Positions 22,123-34,602 of a DNA stretch of 64,000 nucleotides are shown here, one piece after another. The notes below the pieces were generated by a model. It was not told the origin of the DNA. It saw only the letters and a program-made list of their open reading frames with translations, and made no database searches. This DNA comes from Paralithodes platypus (Eukaryota; Arthropoda; Malacostraca; Decapoda; Lithodidae). Position numbers and translations under genes: made by a program. The stretch spans positions 34,234,381-34,298,380 of the forward strand of contig CM064580.1 in NCBI GenBank assembly GCA_032716605.1, given 5' to 3'. Positions within the stretch are counted from its first letter, which is position 1. Every line of letters starts with the position of its first letter.

Positions 22123-22510
22123 TTCACCAAAAAACCTTGGTGGTGTGTGTAAAATCTAAGGAGAGGGACGTTATCTGAACACTTCTAGTACGTAAAACAA
22201 ATCGTAATAGTCACACGCTATTAGAAGTGCAAGAGGATTGTCAAGGGAAAGTGATAGTAACTGAAAATTACATAGTTAAATAAAGCATTATTTTGGACGA
22301 ACTATTGATTTTGCCTGTACGATTGGTTATAACCAGTTGTATTATATATACCGGTACTTGCGTCCCTGCTTGGAGCCAATATGTCGGGCGAACATGACGT
22401 GTCGGGGTTGAGGAAGGAGAGACAGCTGTTATATTACTTGTTTACAACGTCACTAATATTCAACCAGTTTCTTCACACAGTCTGGATGCCGTGTGACCCG
22501 ATTTACATAT

Positions 22511-22728
22511 AAACCCCTTCAGTATACGGTGGTGTCATTCTGCTTTGATTCTGGGAAATATTAGACGATTTTATGGAACTTAAGAAGGAAATTTAGGCAT
22601 CATATATTTTGTTGTTGTTGTTCCCCAAGCTGCCTGGCCGAACAGAATTCTTCTTAAGCAGAGTAAACTCGTCAAATGATAGCCATAATCAAAGAAAGGC
22701 AAACCTCACCGTATATCTAAAGAATTAA
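22511..22728. mobile_element. MITE family D copy
   Basis: Left end aaccccttcagtatacggtg; right end caccgtatatctaaagaattaa. Inner arms ttagacgattttatgg and ctcgtcaaatgatagcc are approximate complements. About 218 bp. Confidence 0.7.
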
Positions 22729-23097
22729 CATACACTGACACTATTTCGAGAAACAGATTGAACCGTAAAATCCTGACTACTAGCATTCACTAGCCAATGT
22801 CACCAGTTTGTTTTTATCGTGAGATGTTCAACTATTTATTGGCCACGAATATACATTGGATAGAGTTACTTCGCCCAATATCTGTTCGACTATTGTGTTG
22901 GTTTCTTTGGCCTTGAGTTGCATTGCCGTCATGTTGAAGTCAACCAGAATTCGGTGGTTAAATGCCATGAAAGACAGGCTTGTTGATTTGTATATACAGT
23001 ATACATTTTGTTATTAAAATATACTTTTGTAATCGGATTTTGATTATTTAAATCAAATTTGTTTATTTATTTAAGATTGTATCATATAAAATTACTA
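22729..23097. other. No recognised feature
   Basis: AT-rich DNA between a D element and a TA microsatellite. Confidence 0.5.
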
Positions 23098-23135
23098 ATA
23101 TATATATATATATATATAATATTATAATATATTAT

Positions 23136-23204
<69 letters not shown>
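23098..23204. repeat. (TA)n microsatellite with ATAAT interruptions
   Basis: About 107 bp of TA with aatattataatatatta in the middle. A T run lies at about 23401-23425. Confidence 0.95.
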
Positions 23205-23208
<4 letters not shown>

Positions 23209-23571
23209 GCACCATTGTAGTCTCTATACATTAGTTTAAAACTAAAATACATGTTGGAGTATTCTTGCATCATAATACAATCACTAGCATAGGAGGAATT
23301 TAATAAATTTGATTGTGAACAATATTTTTCTTTCAATTTTTGCTAAGGCCTATCAACCAATCTGCTCTATCAAAAAAAACTCCTTATATGCGCCATGAAT
23401 GTTTTTTTTTTTTTTTTTTTTTTTTGCCTTTATATTTTATGTAATGGTTGAAATAATTTTCTTATTTAAATCAGAGCGTGAACAAAAACATCTTAAGGTA
23501 CATTCCATTATATATAAAAACAAAACAATTTACATTCTAAATTCAATATTGGCTATTAGTTTCATTATTAT

Positions 23572-25800
23572 AAGAACATAAGAACATAAGAAAATGGGAG
23601 TCTGCAGAAAGCCGATTGGCCTAAGCAAGGCAGATCCCTGTCCCACACAACCCCAATTCAATTACAAAGCCCAATTATAGGCTTCACACTCTAATACCCT
23701 GAGGATCATCTTACCAAAACGGTTAGATATTAACGCAGGATTATGGAGGTCTGCAGAGCGCTGATTGGCCCAACCCGGCTGATCCCCCTTCACACCCAAC
23801 CCTTCTCGTCCATATGCTTATCCAATTTTATCTTAAAGCTCCCTACAGTTTTAGATCCCACTATAGCACTTGGTAGTCCATTCCACCCATCTACAACTCT
23901 GTTACCAAACCAATACTTGCCTATATCTTTTCTGAAACGAAATTTATCTAATTTGAAACCATTGGTACGAGTTCTTTCGCTATCACTGAGCTTTAGTACA
24001 TTTGTCATGTCCCCTTTGTTAATCCCACTAACCCACTTGAACACCTCTATCATATCCCCTCTAACTCTGCGTCTCTCTAACGAATGTAAACCTAATTTCT
24101 TCAACCTTTCTTCATACGAAAGATTTCTAATATTATGGATCATTTTTGTCATTCTACGCTGTACTCTCTCCAATGAATCTATGTCCATTCTGTAATAAGG
24201 ACACCAAAATTGGACAGCATAATCCATGTGGGGTCTCACTAATGACAAGTAAAGTTTTAAGATAACATCAGCAGTTCTGTTACTCACACTCCTAGAGATG
24301 AACCCGAGAATCCTGTTTGCCTTATTACGAACGCTTATACACTGTTTTCTAGGCTTCAAATCATTGCTAACAAACACACCTAGATCTTTCTCGCAGTCTG
24401 AATTTTCTAATTCTAAATTAGCTAGTTTATATTTAACATTTGTTTGCATCTTCCCTATCTTTAATACCTTGCATTTGTCAATGTTAAACTTCATCTGCCA
24501 ATTTACTGACCATTCATGTAAGGTATCTAGATCCCTTTGGAGGCACTCTATATCGCTCTCTGAATCAATTGATCTCCCTATTTTAGTATCGTCTGCGAAT
24601 TTACTTATCCTACTAGTTATACCTAAATCTAGGTCATTTATGTATATAAGAAACAACAGGGGACCTAATACCGATCCCTGGGGGACACCACTTTTGACTG
24701 CTCCCCATTCTGACTTGGTACCATTTATGCTGACTCTCTGCTTCCTACCAATTAGCCATGACCTAATCCATCCTAACAACGCCCCACCTATTCCATGTGC
24801 CTCAACCTTTCTCATCAATCTCTCATGAGGGACTCTGTCGAAAGCTTTACTGAAATCTAAATATATAATATCATATGACTTGTCATTATCTACTGCTTCA
24901 TATACCTCTGAGAAAAAACTAAGCAAATTAGTAAGGCAAGACCGTCCCTGAGTGAATCCATGCTGAGAAGAATTGATTAAGTTAAATGTTTCTAAGTGGT
25001 TTCTCATTTTCCTAGCAATAATTGACTCTAGTAGTTTTCCTATGATTGAAGTGAGACTAATGGGACGGTAATTGGATGCTATTGATTTATCACCTTTTTT
25101 GAAGATCGGAACTACATTTGCAAGCTTCCAAGCTTCTGGAACTATACCTGTTTCTAATGACTTGTTAAATAGAAATGTTAATGGATAACTTAACTCATCT
25201 CTGCATTCTTTTAATACTCTAGCATATACCTCATCAGGACCAGGCGATTTATGAGGTTTCAGTCTGTCAATTTCCTTAACCACATCATTTCTACTTATAG
25301 TAACCGTACTTAACCTATTTTCTATACTATCGCTGTATACCTTACGGACTTCTGGAAACTGTGCCAAATTTTCATTAGTGAAAACGGAAAGAAATTGACT
25401 ATTTAATGTACTGCACATTTCTAAATCACTTTCTGTCAATTTTCCTATAGAAGTTTTAAGGGGACCAATTACATCTCTAACCTTGGATTTATATAGTTGG
25501 TAAAAAGCTTTAGGATTATTTATTGAGTCATTGGCAACCTTAATTTCATAATTTCTTTTTTCTTTCCTAATATCCTTTTTTACCTGTCTTGATAGATTCT
25601 GATAGTAAGCAAGTAGGTGAATTTCGCCTTTTCTAATTTTTCTATATATTCCTCTCTTTTGTCCTAGAAGATCTAATAGTCTATTATTCATCCATTTGGG
25701 TTGGTTCTGTGTTGATCTAAATTTTCTTTTGGGGATATATTTATTTTGCGCATTGAATACTGACTTGATAAAATTATCGTATGTATCTACCAAGTTTGAC
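23572..25800 (-). mobile_element. CR1-like non-LTR retrotransposon, 5'-truncated, open ORF2
   Basis: The minus-strand element ends at 23,572 in tandem copies of TTCTTATG, the octamer-type 3' end typical of CR1 elements. It lacks a poly(A) tail. Its 5' end stops near 25,800 before any endonuclease region. The 3' UTR spans about 23,572-23,789, and the ORF carries a full reverse transcriptase domain without breaks. The lack of stops over about 2 kb suggests a young insertion compared with the other elements here. Confidence 0.88.
23790..25793 (-). CDS. CR1-like reverse transcriptase (ORF2, N-terminally truncated)
   Basis: Open for 667 codons. Reverse transcriptase motifs are in order: VVPIFKKGDKSIASNYRPIS (227-246), LDFSKAFDRVPH (312-323), SGVPQGSVLGPLLF (368-381) and KFADDTKIG (398-406), with the catalytic Asp pair intact. 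The C-terminal part has VRPHMDYAVQFWCPYY and ERVQRRMTKMI, shared with the copies at 1569 and 44,197. A full CR1 ORF2 also has an N-terminal endonuclease, which is missing. The listed start is only the first non-ATG initiator-like codon after a stop, so it is not a true start. The enzyme would copy its RNA at a nicked target, but this copy cannot make its own nick. Confidence 0.85.
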   Translation of the reverse strand: MVDTYDNFIKSVFNAQNKYIPKRKFRSTQNQPKWMNNRLLDLLGQKRGIYRKIRKGEIHLLAYYQNLSRQVKKDIRKEKRNYEIKVANDSINNPKAFYQLYKSKVRDVIGPLKTSIGKLTESDLEMCSTLNSQFLSVFTNENLAQFPEVRKVYSDSIENRLSTVTISRNDVVKEIDRLKPHKSPGPDEVYARVLKECRDELSYPLTFLFNKSLETGIVPEAWKLANVVPIFKKGDKSIASNYRPISLTSIIGKLLESIIARKMRNHLETFNLINSSQHGFTQGRSCLTNLLSFFSEVYEAVDNDKSYDIIYLDFSKAFDRVPHERLMRKVEAHGIGGALLGWIRSWLIGRKQRVSINGTKSEWGAVKSGVPQGSVLGPLLFLIYINDLDLGITSRISKFADDTKIGRSIDSESDIECLQRDLDTLHEWSVNWQMKFNIDKCKVLKIGKMQTNVKYKLANLELENSDCEKDLGVFVSNDLKPRKQCISVRNKANRILGFISRSVSNRTADVILKLYLSLVRPHMDYAVQFWCPYYRMDIDSLERVQRRMTKMIHNIRNLSYEERLKKLGLHSLERRRVRGDMIEVFKWVSGINKGDMTNVLKLSDSERTRTNGFKLDKFRFRKDIGKYWFGNRVVDGWNGLPSAIVGSKTVGSFKIKLDKHMDEKGWV

Positions 25801-26639
25801 GTCTATCCATTATTGTGGATATTAAGTTTGAACTTTTTGTTTTCATGTAAGAGAATGTTCAGAAGGAAATGCTTCAATATGTTATTATCATGTATTATGC
25901 TCAAACATTAAAGAATTGGCTAATATGATTTCCTTTCTTTGTTTGTTTTTCCCTTCCATGTTTTTGTCACGTAAAAACATAATCTTGATTTAAATCAATA
26001 TTTGTTTTGTAATAATATTATCTAAATCTTAAATTGAATCAGTGATTTAAATCACCTTTATATAAATCATACGACCATGATTTGAAAGAACACAGTAACG
26101 TGTCAGGACAATCCACTAGCTACCGGTGGGGATTAAACATTTGTAATTTCAGATGAGAGGCCAGGGTGTTAACTTAGCTCCATTCTCGCCAGAGTGGAGC
26201 AGAGCAGCCTTATCTTGGCGAAACTGCCGTAAATATATTGCAGTTATTATATTAGCCATATAAAATCAAGGAAAATCACAGCAGCTTAGTATTATTAATA
26301 ATGTATTTAGATTTGTTTTAATAATATTGTTACTGTATTTTTCCTGTCAATCATTTACTATTACCTCTTTTATTTTACTTAAATAGGCAATCACTATCCC
26401 ATCAGTTAATTTAAACAATATGTTCTATAATATATATATTATATATTACTGGATGTCACTAGCTCGTCTAACTGAAGATTTTCTGAGAGTGTAATAAATC
26501 AACCCCATCAGAACATATTGGTGACATTCAACATTGATTCTAACTGTAAACAATTTTAATGGAGCCTATGTAGGATATCTGGTAATGGGAGAGGTAACAC
26601 TTCTGTCAAATATACTCTTTGCTTCCCTACAGGCCCTTC
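25801..26639. other. No recognised feature
   Basis: AT-rich DNA. A short palindromic TA stretch lies at about 26428-26447. No gene seen. Confidence 0.45.
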
Positions 26640-26706
26640 AAATATTTAAGTTAACTCGTCTAGTGATATTCAAAAAAATCCAGCGTCATTGTATACTGAA
26701 AGGGTA
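26640..26706. mobile_element. MITE family D, right-end fragment
   Basis: Ends gcgtcattgtatactgaaag then ggtaaa, the family D terminus, with aactcgtctagtgat upstream. The left end is not identified. Confidence 0.45.
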
Positions 26707-26854
26707 AATACAAATTAAATTGTAATAATTTGTGGGTATTCTCAGCATTAATCTTAGCCACTTCATCAAAAGATGTCATTCACGAACTTCCAGGTATTAG
26801 CCTGGAAAATAGGAAAGACGCAGCATCGAACTAAGGGCGTTTCTGGGGATTGGT

Positions 26855-27215
26855 TTAAGGGGAGATGGGCCGTTTATTTGGTCTATTAATTCAAATATTC
26901 CTTTATTTCTTAGTTTTCTTGCTAGACCTTCATCAAACTTAAATTAACATCCATTAGATCACCCTTCTAGATTAATTTGTACATTTTTCGGTAGAAAAAT
27001 TTCCCGGCCGAAGGCCGATTCTTCCAAAATTACAGGCTCACTATCGTTAGCCAGGAAAGAAATCGACACCAAAATAGCATGAAAAGTCTTTATATTGTCA
27101 AGGAAATGGGATGAAAGGTCTTAAAATCGCCAAACTAATGATCCGAACGTCATACACTCTGAAAACTAATGGGGCTAAACATGAGGGAGAAAGTGGTCCA
27201 GAAAACCGGCCCATG
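26855..27215 (+). mobile_element. MITE family B copy
   Basis: Starts TTAAggggagatgggccg. It contains the hairpin acatttttcggtagaaaaat, the centre cggccgaaggccgattct and aactaatggggctaaacatg. The right end decays (cggcccatgtcgcag) and has lost its TTAA. Confidence 0.8.
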
Positions 27216-28320
<1,105 letters not shown>

Positions 28321-28321
28321 T

Positions 28322-29795
28322 AATTTTTTTTTTTTTTTTTTTTTTTTCTATGTGATTGAGGGAGGCAAAAGGCATAACTGCCTATAACGAGTGCCTCCCC
28401 CATAGTTGAAAGAGTGACAGGGCCAAAATCAAGGGACGTTCGAGCCAAAATGCCTGGACACACGGAGTTTGAAGCAATTTAAGTCATAGGAAGAGGGAAA
28501 GACTGATTCTGGGAGAGAGTTCCAGAGCTCAGATGTTGAGTAGAAGAAAGTTTGAGAGTAACGTTTCACTCTTGGGTTGGAGAGTTGCACAGAGTAGGGG
28601 TGGGATTGAGTTGCAAGACGGGTACCACGTGCCCTACGTAAAGGAGGTGGTATGCACTGGGATAGCTCTGAGGAACACTGATTATTATAGTAGCGATAGA
28701 ATAGCGAGAGAGATGCAACATTGCGGCGGAGAGAGAGAGATTGCAGAGAGTTGGTGAGTGGACGGGAGTTAATGATACGAAAGGCCTTCCTTTCAACTTT
28801 GTCTAGGAGAGCAGTGTGAGAGGAACCTCCCCACACATGTGAACAATACTCAATACAAGGGCGCACTATGCCCCTGTACAGAGCAAGAAGCTGTGCAGGG
28901 GAAAAGAACCCCCTAAGGCGGTTGAGCACACCCAGCTTCTGGGAGGCTGCCTTAGCAAGACTGGTAATATGGTCCTTCCAAATGAGAGCAGAAGAAAAAG
29001 AGACACCAAGAATATTGAGAGAAGATGAAGGGTTGATTTTTGTATTGTTGAAGAATAAGGGATAGTCCGCTGGGAGATCCTGACGGGTAGATAGATGGAG
29101 AAATTGGGTTTTGGAAGCATTAAAGTTAACAGGTTTTCTCTGCCCCAATTGGAAATAGTATTTAGATCAGAATTTAAGAGTTCTATGGCTTCATTACGTT
29201 TGTCGTTGAGGGATTGCTGGCTGGGGCGTTCTGAAAAACTAATGGAGTAGTGTAAGGTTGAGTCGTCTGCGTATGAATGGATGGGGATTAAGGTACAGTT
29301 AAGGAGATCATTTATAAAAATTAGAAAGAGAATAGGAGATAGGACAGAGCCCTGAGGAACACCGGAGTTTATAGGGTGAGGAAGTGAACAATGGCCGTCC
29401 ACAACCGCAGCTATGGAACGGCCGGAAAGGAAATTAGAGACAAAGGCACAGATGGAGGGATAGAAACCGAAGGAGGGTAGTTTAGAAATTAAAGATTTAT
29501 GCCAGACTCTATCGAAGGCTTTCGATATGTCTACTGCAATAGAAAAAGTCTCACCGAAGTCCCGAAAGGAGGATGACCAAGAGTTAGTAAGATATGAAAG
29601 AAGATCACCAGTAGAGCGACCCTTAAGGAAGCCATACTGGCGATCTGAGAGCAGATTATGAGAAGAGAAATGCTTAAGAAATTTGGAAGCAAGAATAGTT
29701 TCAAAAACTTTAGAAAGACAAGAGATAAGAGCAATTGGACGATAGTTGGAGGGTTGAGAGCGGTCACCCTTCTTTGGGACAGTATATATCGTTAA
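28322..29795 (-). mobile_element. Family J non-LTR retrotransposon, 5'-truncated copy
   Basis: Minus-strand element with a poly(A) tail (T run 28322-28347). Its reverse transcriptase runs from about 29,790 down to a stop near 28,429. In order: VPKKGDRSQPSNYRPIAL, VDISKAFDRVWH (about 29,500), SGVPQGSVLSPILF, SYADDSTLHYS (about 29,265), then NASKTQFLHLST, CSHVWGGSSHTALLDKVE and LWNSLPESVF. The upstream part is open but lacks an ATG. A single-base shift near 29,145, in the join between SNWG and QRKPVNF, breaks it. The tail and protein style suggest a Jockey/I-group element, but the clade is not settled. This is the reference copy for the other J fragments. Confidence 0.85.
28429..29790 (-). pseudogene. 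Family J reverse transcriptase, one frameshift
   Basis: About 455 codons in two frames. The catalytic YADD is intact; a one-base loss near 29,145 separates the polymerase core from the C-terminal region, so no full protein can form. The endonuclease is missing through 5' truncation. The C-terminal word LWNSLPESVFPSSYDLN is shared with copies at 39,802 and 61,850. Confidence 0.8.
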
Positions 29796-30119
29796 GTGGT
29801 CTTTGGGGTATGAGGATTAATTACTATATATACTGTATATCGTTAAGTGGTGTTTTAGTATTTTTGACCACGACTATACACACTATGTTATTCACTCTTC
29901 CGTTTCATCTTCTGGTGTCTTATTTAAATTAAGTTCGTATTTTTTAGCGACGCACCCCCCAGATAAATCTAGGGGTATGAGACATAACGTTTCTAATTAT
30001 GGTGGCCCTACCCCTCCCCCCATATGAGCAGTAAGGTAAGAAACTACTTACTCACCCAACTCCAACTGTGTTCTTGTCGGTCCTTACGTCTCTCTTACTC
30101 TCACTCTCACTCTCTCTCA
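29796..30119. other. No recognised feature
   Basis: Short AT-rich stretch with atcgttaagtgg twice (29,790 and 29,838). No gene. Confidence 0.45.
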
Positions 30120-30173
30120 CTCACTCTCTAGATAGATAGATAGATCGATAGATAGATAGATAGATAGATAGAT
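30120..30173. repeat. (GATA)n microsatellite
   Basis: GATA tetranucleotides with one gatc interruption, preceded by a short TC/CACT-rich tract. Confidence 0.93.
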
Positions 30174-30228
30174 ATACCAATGAGGCTAAGCATGAGAGAG
30201 AAGGGAGTCCAGAAAAAAATCCCCTTAA
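30174..30228 (+). mobile_element. MITE family B, right-end fragment
   Basis: Reads ccaatgaggctaagcatgag then agagaagggagtccag and ends cccctTAA at 30228. Only the terminal about 55 bp remain. Confidence 0.65.
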
Positions 30229-30631
30229 GCAAAGTGCTTCGAAACACGTATCCCCAATTATCAGAGCTAGCCATCTTTAAAACTGGTCGAACTATCGGTA
30301 GTCTTTTCACAATACAGGAAAAATTACCAACATATTTTGAGTTGTCTCTTGTATACAAATATACATGTGACAGCTGCCAGACGACATATACTGTATAGGT
30401 AAGACGGGGAGACACCTAAAAACGCGAATAAATTAACATCCAAGTACTTCAGTTTGAACTGGTAGTCATATTTCTAAACCACCATTCAAGGCAATCAGAC
30501 TTCACGCACACATACACACGATCACCCTATCAAGGGAGCTTCCTTAACAATATTAGATAGAAGTCAAGTCAGTTCCGATATGACTATCATATCGGATAGG
30601 CGACAATTCATCCTCTGCCCAGCTACTGTGT
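30229..30631. other. No recognised feature
   Basis: Mixed-composition DNA. No confident gene or repeat. Confidence 0.45.
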
Positions 30632-30908
30632 TTTAAGGTATTAGATGTCTCATAATATTGCATATGCTGTATATGTACAGTATTACTTAGCAGTCTTAAG
30701 GTATTAGATGTCTCATATGCTGTATATGTACAGTATTACTTAGCAGTCTTAAGGTATTAGATGTCTCATATGCTGTATATGTACAGTATTACTTAGCAGT
30801 CTTAAGGTATTAGATGTCTCATATGCTGTATATGTACAGTATTACTTAGCAGTCTTAAGGTATTAGATGTCTCATATGCTGTATATGTACAGTATTACTT
30901 AGCAGTCT
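30632..30908. repeat. 53-bp minisatellite, 5 units
   Basis: The unit starts cttaaggtattagatgtctc and ends attacttagcagt; it contains the palindrome-like tgctgtatatgtacag. The first unit carries a small insertion (ataatattgc). Later units look identical. Confidence 0.95.
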
Positions 30909-31889
30909 TTTTTAATAACATTTCAGTTTAGGATTATACAGTTATTTTGTTTAATAAACAAGCAATCGTGCTCTTTTTTGCATTGCCTTTAATTGGTACA
31001 TTTGTTATGTTCTTATATAAATTCAAGTACACCATATTTTGATTTGCATTATAATTAAGCCAATAGTTTGTCATGTACCGTAACATTTTGGAAGGAATAC
31101 CTTCAAGTTGAGTTTCCATATAATTTCGTTCATATTTACGCCGGTTTGCTATTTTTCATGTTTACCCTTTTTAGTCAATTCAAGTACAATCACCGTAATA
31201 TAGTCTTTATGTCAAGCAATCGTGCCTTTTTTCATTATGATTCTTTAGCATTGTAATTAACGTTTTCACTTTAAATGAACAAGTTAATATTGATGGATGT
31301 AAATTGTGTAGGAATTACTATAAGGTTCGACTTCCCGAATATAATATAATATTCGCTTGCATCCGTATAGTTAAACAACAGCTCACGATATTTTGTTTTA
31401 GTTAGTTTGTGTAACGCATTATAATTTAAGAATATGAAATTGTACGTTCCTATGATTATTTAGCAGTGTGATGTGTCTTTTTTTCACCATATTTAAGCAG
31501 ATAAATGGTAGTTTACTGCAGGAAATTCGTAAAATTAAGAATTTGTGTTATTAAAATAAATATTTCCCATAGGTCTAATAATGCAACATGAAGATTGCGA
31601 AACGTCACCAAATGAAGATGTTCAAGATGTTTATACAAGCACTTCCTGCACTTCTTTTCATAACGTATAATACGGAAACCGTGAACATTATTTGAATTCA
31701 TTATTAAATCTTCTCTGACATATGGCAAGCATACCAAGCTGTATGCAGATAATTCGTAATGATGGTAATAGGCCTTCTCTGTCATATAGCCAATGCATAA
31801 TTATAATAAAAGTCAGCACTGCTCTTCCCAGCCCTAGCTGATGAGTCAGTCAGGTACCGGACTATCAGTAAATCACAATTATGAATAGA
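30909..31889. other. No recognised feature
   Basis: AT-rich DNA. The words caagcaatcgtgc and cttttttgcatt recur near 30,958 and 31,214, hinting at a decayed duplication of about 256 bp. Confidence 0.45.
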
Positions 31890-32539
31890 ATTAAAGAGTG
31901 GTGATGTTAGGTCTAATGTATGTAGAATAATGGCTTGTAAATACAGGTTCGGCTATTAAAGAGTGATGATGTTAGGTCTAATGTATAAATAATGGCTTGT
32001 AAATACAGGTTCGGCTATTAAAGAGTGATGATGTTAGGTCTAATGTATGTAGAATAATGGCTTGTAAATACAGGTTCGGCTATTAAAGAGTGATGATGTT
32101 AGGTCTAATGTTTGTAGAATAATGGCTTGTAAATACAGGTTCGGCTATTAAAGAGTGATGATGTTAGGTCTAATGTATGTAGAATAATGGCTTGTAAATA
32201 CAGGTTCGGCTATTAAAGAGTGATGATGTTAGGTCTAATGTATGTAGAATAATGGCTTGTAAATACAGGTTCGGCTATTAAAGAGTGATGATGTTAGGTC
32301 TAATGTATGTAGAATAATGGCTTGTAAATACAGGTTCGGCTATTAAAGAGTGATGATGTTAGGTCTAATGTATGTAGAATAATGGCTTGTAAATACAGGT
32401 TCGGCTATTAAAGAGTGATGATGTTAGGTCTAATGTATGTAGAATAATGGCTTGTAAATACAGGTTCGGCTATTAAAGAGTGATGATGTTAGGTCTAATG
32501 TATGTAGAATAATGGCTTGTAAATACAGGTTCGGCTATT
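31890..32539. repeat. 65-bp minisatellite, about 10 units
   Basis: The unit starts ggctattaaagagtgatgat and ends gtaaatacaggttc. One unit lacks gtag (near 31,985). Units are otherwise almost identical, so the array looks young. Confidence 0.95.
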
Positions 32540-33447
32540 CACACAGCCCTTGCTAGTGAGTCAGGTCATCATGGTACATGTAAATAATTCTCAGTGTTCA
32601 TACTAGGCCTACTAGTTTACTCTTTTTTTAGCAATTGTATAATGTGTTATTATAATTTTCAACAACGCTCTTTTTAGTCTTTGGTTAATGAGTCAATCAT
32701 TTAAGCATTGCCATGCGAAAAGTGCATATGTTCATAATAGCCCTATTCTGTCTATATAAAGTATATAACACATGTATTATATATTATTATATTTATCAAA
32801 GCCGTTCTTGCCAACCACAGTTAATGAGTCAGCCGCATAAACATTGCTCATTTCCGCTCCGTCTAGCCTCGTCTGCCAGGTCTAGGAGACGTTCTTTGCC
32901 TGGGACTCAAAGTGGGCCGAGGTTGTCTGTATAAGCTGCAGGGGGGCGATATTATTTTGTACAACCAAGATATATAATTCATTCTGTGCATATGGCACTC
33001 CTGCATCTTTTCTGATTGACGACATACTGTACACACTATACTGCTCCGATGTTCTTATTTATATCCATTTATTACATATAACAATAGATATACACTAGGA
33101 ATAGTTTGAAACAAAGTAGACTAGGTTAAGTTTGGTAAAGTCAAGCTAGGTTGTTTTATAAAATATATGTTTAATATATTTGTCGTATTTACAATCGCCT
33201 GCAATGAAAGGTGGTGCAGTACAAACTTTATTGAACAATTCTTAGAAGCTGAAGACATATTTGAAAACATTCCCTTTAAGCACGTACCTGAGTCAGTGGA
33301 TTCTCTCCTTCAATGCTTAATGTCTTAACGTAAATGTATAGAAGAGTACCAGTTACTTGTGCAGGTGTTTGTACAAGATGCCTACCTTGCTTACACAACA
33401 TAAACTCCATAGCCTGGTGTATGAGTCAGGGCGCTCGGAAATACTCG
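32540..33447. other. No recognised feature
   Basis: AT-rich DNA in which taatgagtcaatcat, taatgagtcagccg and similar words appear several times (32,559, 32,688, 32,822). It is possibly a decayed repeat of about 130 bp. No gene. Confidence 0.4.
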
Positions 33448-33655
33448 CCTTCTGTACCGGCGACGGCCTTTTCATTTAATGTATCTATATGTAGCCGATG
33501 TTGTGCAGTATAAGAAGGATCTGTGGCGGTAGAAATAGTTAAGTGGGATAGTTCGAAGCCTGTTACTTGATGGAGGCCCTTTCTAAACTGAATAGAATTG
33601 TATAACAGTAGCCAGAACAAAATTAAAAGGACGGCACCGGTACTGGAAGGGTTAA
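33448..33655. mobile_element. MITE family D copy
   Basis: Left end ctgtaccggcgacgg; right end ggcaccggtactggaagggTTAA. Inner words gtataagaaggatctgtgg and gtagccagaacaaaatt match the other D copies. Confidence 0.7.
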
Positions 33656-33910
33656 TTATTGTTCATGTCAATATTGTGTCACTGGGGCCAGTTCGTTTCG
33701 TGAAGTGCGTCACTCTGGTAGCAAGTTTGAATGGTTTGGTTATTACCTTCCCTTTGAAATTGGGTTGTAAGATGTCTGTTTATGCCCCGATTTCATATTT
33801 TTAGTACGACCCCCTTCTTTCTTAATATTAATTTGGCTATATTTAGAGGGATTCATAGAGTTTATTTTTAGAAGGAACTATGAGAGTCGAAATGTTGATT
33901 GTGATCCTTT
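33656..33910. repeat. Diverged direct repeat, left copy
   Basis: Similar in order to 34,240-34,490: gcgtcactctggtagcaag, then an attgggttgtaag region, then tgatcc near the end. The two are about 560 bp apart and quite diverged. Confidence 0.45.
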
Positions 33911-33992
33911 TTACACATTTGATCCAAAGAGGAGGATCAAATAATGTACACCAGAATAATAATGTAGAAAATATATTACGTTACTAAACAAG

Positions 33993-33993
<1 letters not shown>

Positions 33994-34047
<54 letters not shown>
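33994..34047. repeat. (TA)n microsatellite
   Basis: About 54 bp of TA, flanked on both sides by words resembling ttactaaacaagtaat and attacttgaactatag, so it sits at the centre of a weak palindrome. Confidence 0.93.
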
Positions 34048-34050
<3 letters not shown>

Positions 34051-34076
34051 CTTGAACTATAGTTAAATAACTATAT

Positions 34077-34235
34077 GTAGGCCAGAAATCGTAAACAATA
34101 ACATTTGTAATTTCAAAATGGCTAGAGCAAATTCCATGGCTGATTCTTCCCAAATGTTAGAAATAACAGCTTAATTGACCAAGTCTTTTTTTGAGTAATG
34201 GGAGGTTACTGGTTAAGATTTCTGGCCACCTTATA
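34077..34235. mobile_element. Inverted-repeat element, family E, copy 2
   Basis: Begins gtaggccagaaatcgt and ends ggttaagatttctggcc, complementary ends shared with 20,851-21,035. Confidence 0.5.
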
Positions 34236-34239
34236 ATGA

Positions 34240-34580
34240 ACCGACTATAGTACGTGTCATAAAAAGTGTCACGCTGGTAGCAAATTTGGTTGGCCATGGT
34301 TATTAGTTTATCTTTGAACTGTATCGTAAGAACCCTGTTTGTCACCATTTAATCCTTTTAGTATGACGATTTATTGTTATAAATTTGTTTTGCTACATAT
34401 GTACGAATTTATTTAGCTCTGAAAGAAATTGCGGTGGTCAAAATATTAATTGAGATCCTGTTAACCCTATTGATCCATCGGGGTTCTTTGTAAAATTAAT
34501 AAAACGCCTAAATTACCTCAGAAAAGCATGACAATGTTCACATGAAGGGCGTGTCATTTGGGAGGGTTCGAGTTGTGAAA
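34240..34580. repeat. Diverged direct repeat, right copy
   Basis: Carries aagtgtcacgctggtagcaa as in 33,700, and a third partial word aagtgtcagaatgatag near 34,580. It leads into the 72-bp array. Confidence 0.45.
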
Positions 34581-34602
34581 AGTGTCAGAATGATAGAAAG
34601 TG

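Noticed and set aside
23743..24828. Plus-strand open frames opposite the CR1-like polymerase
   Set aside because: Antisense shadows of an intact reverse transcriptase frame.
30632..32539. CRISPR-like appearance of regularly spaced repeats
   Set aside because: Repeats are directly abutting with no unique spacers, and the sequence is eukaryotic.
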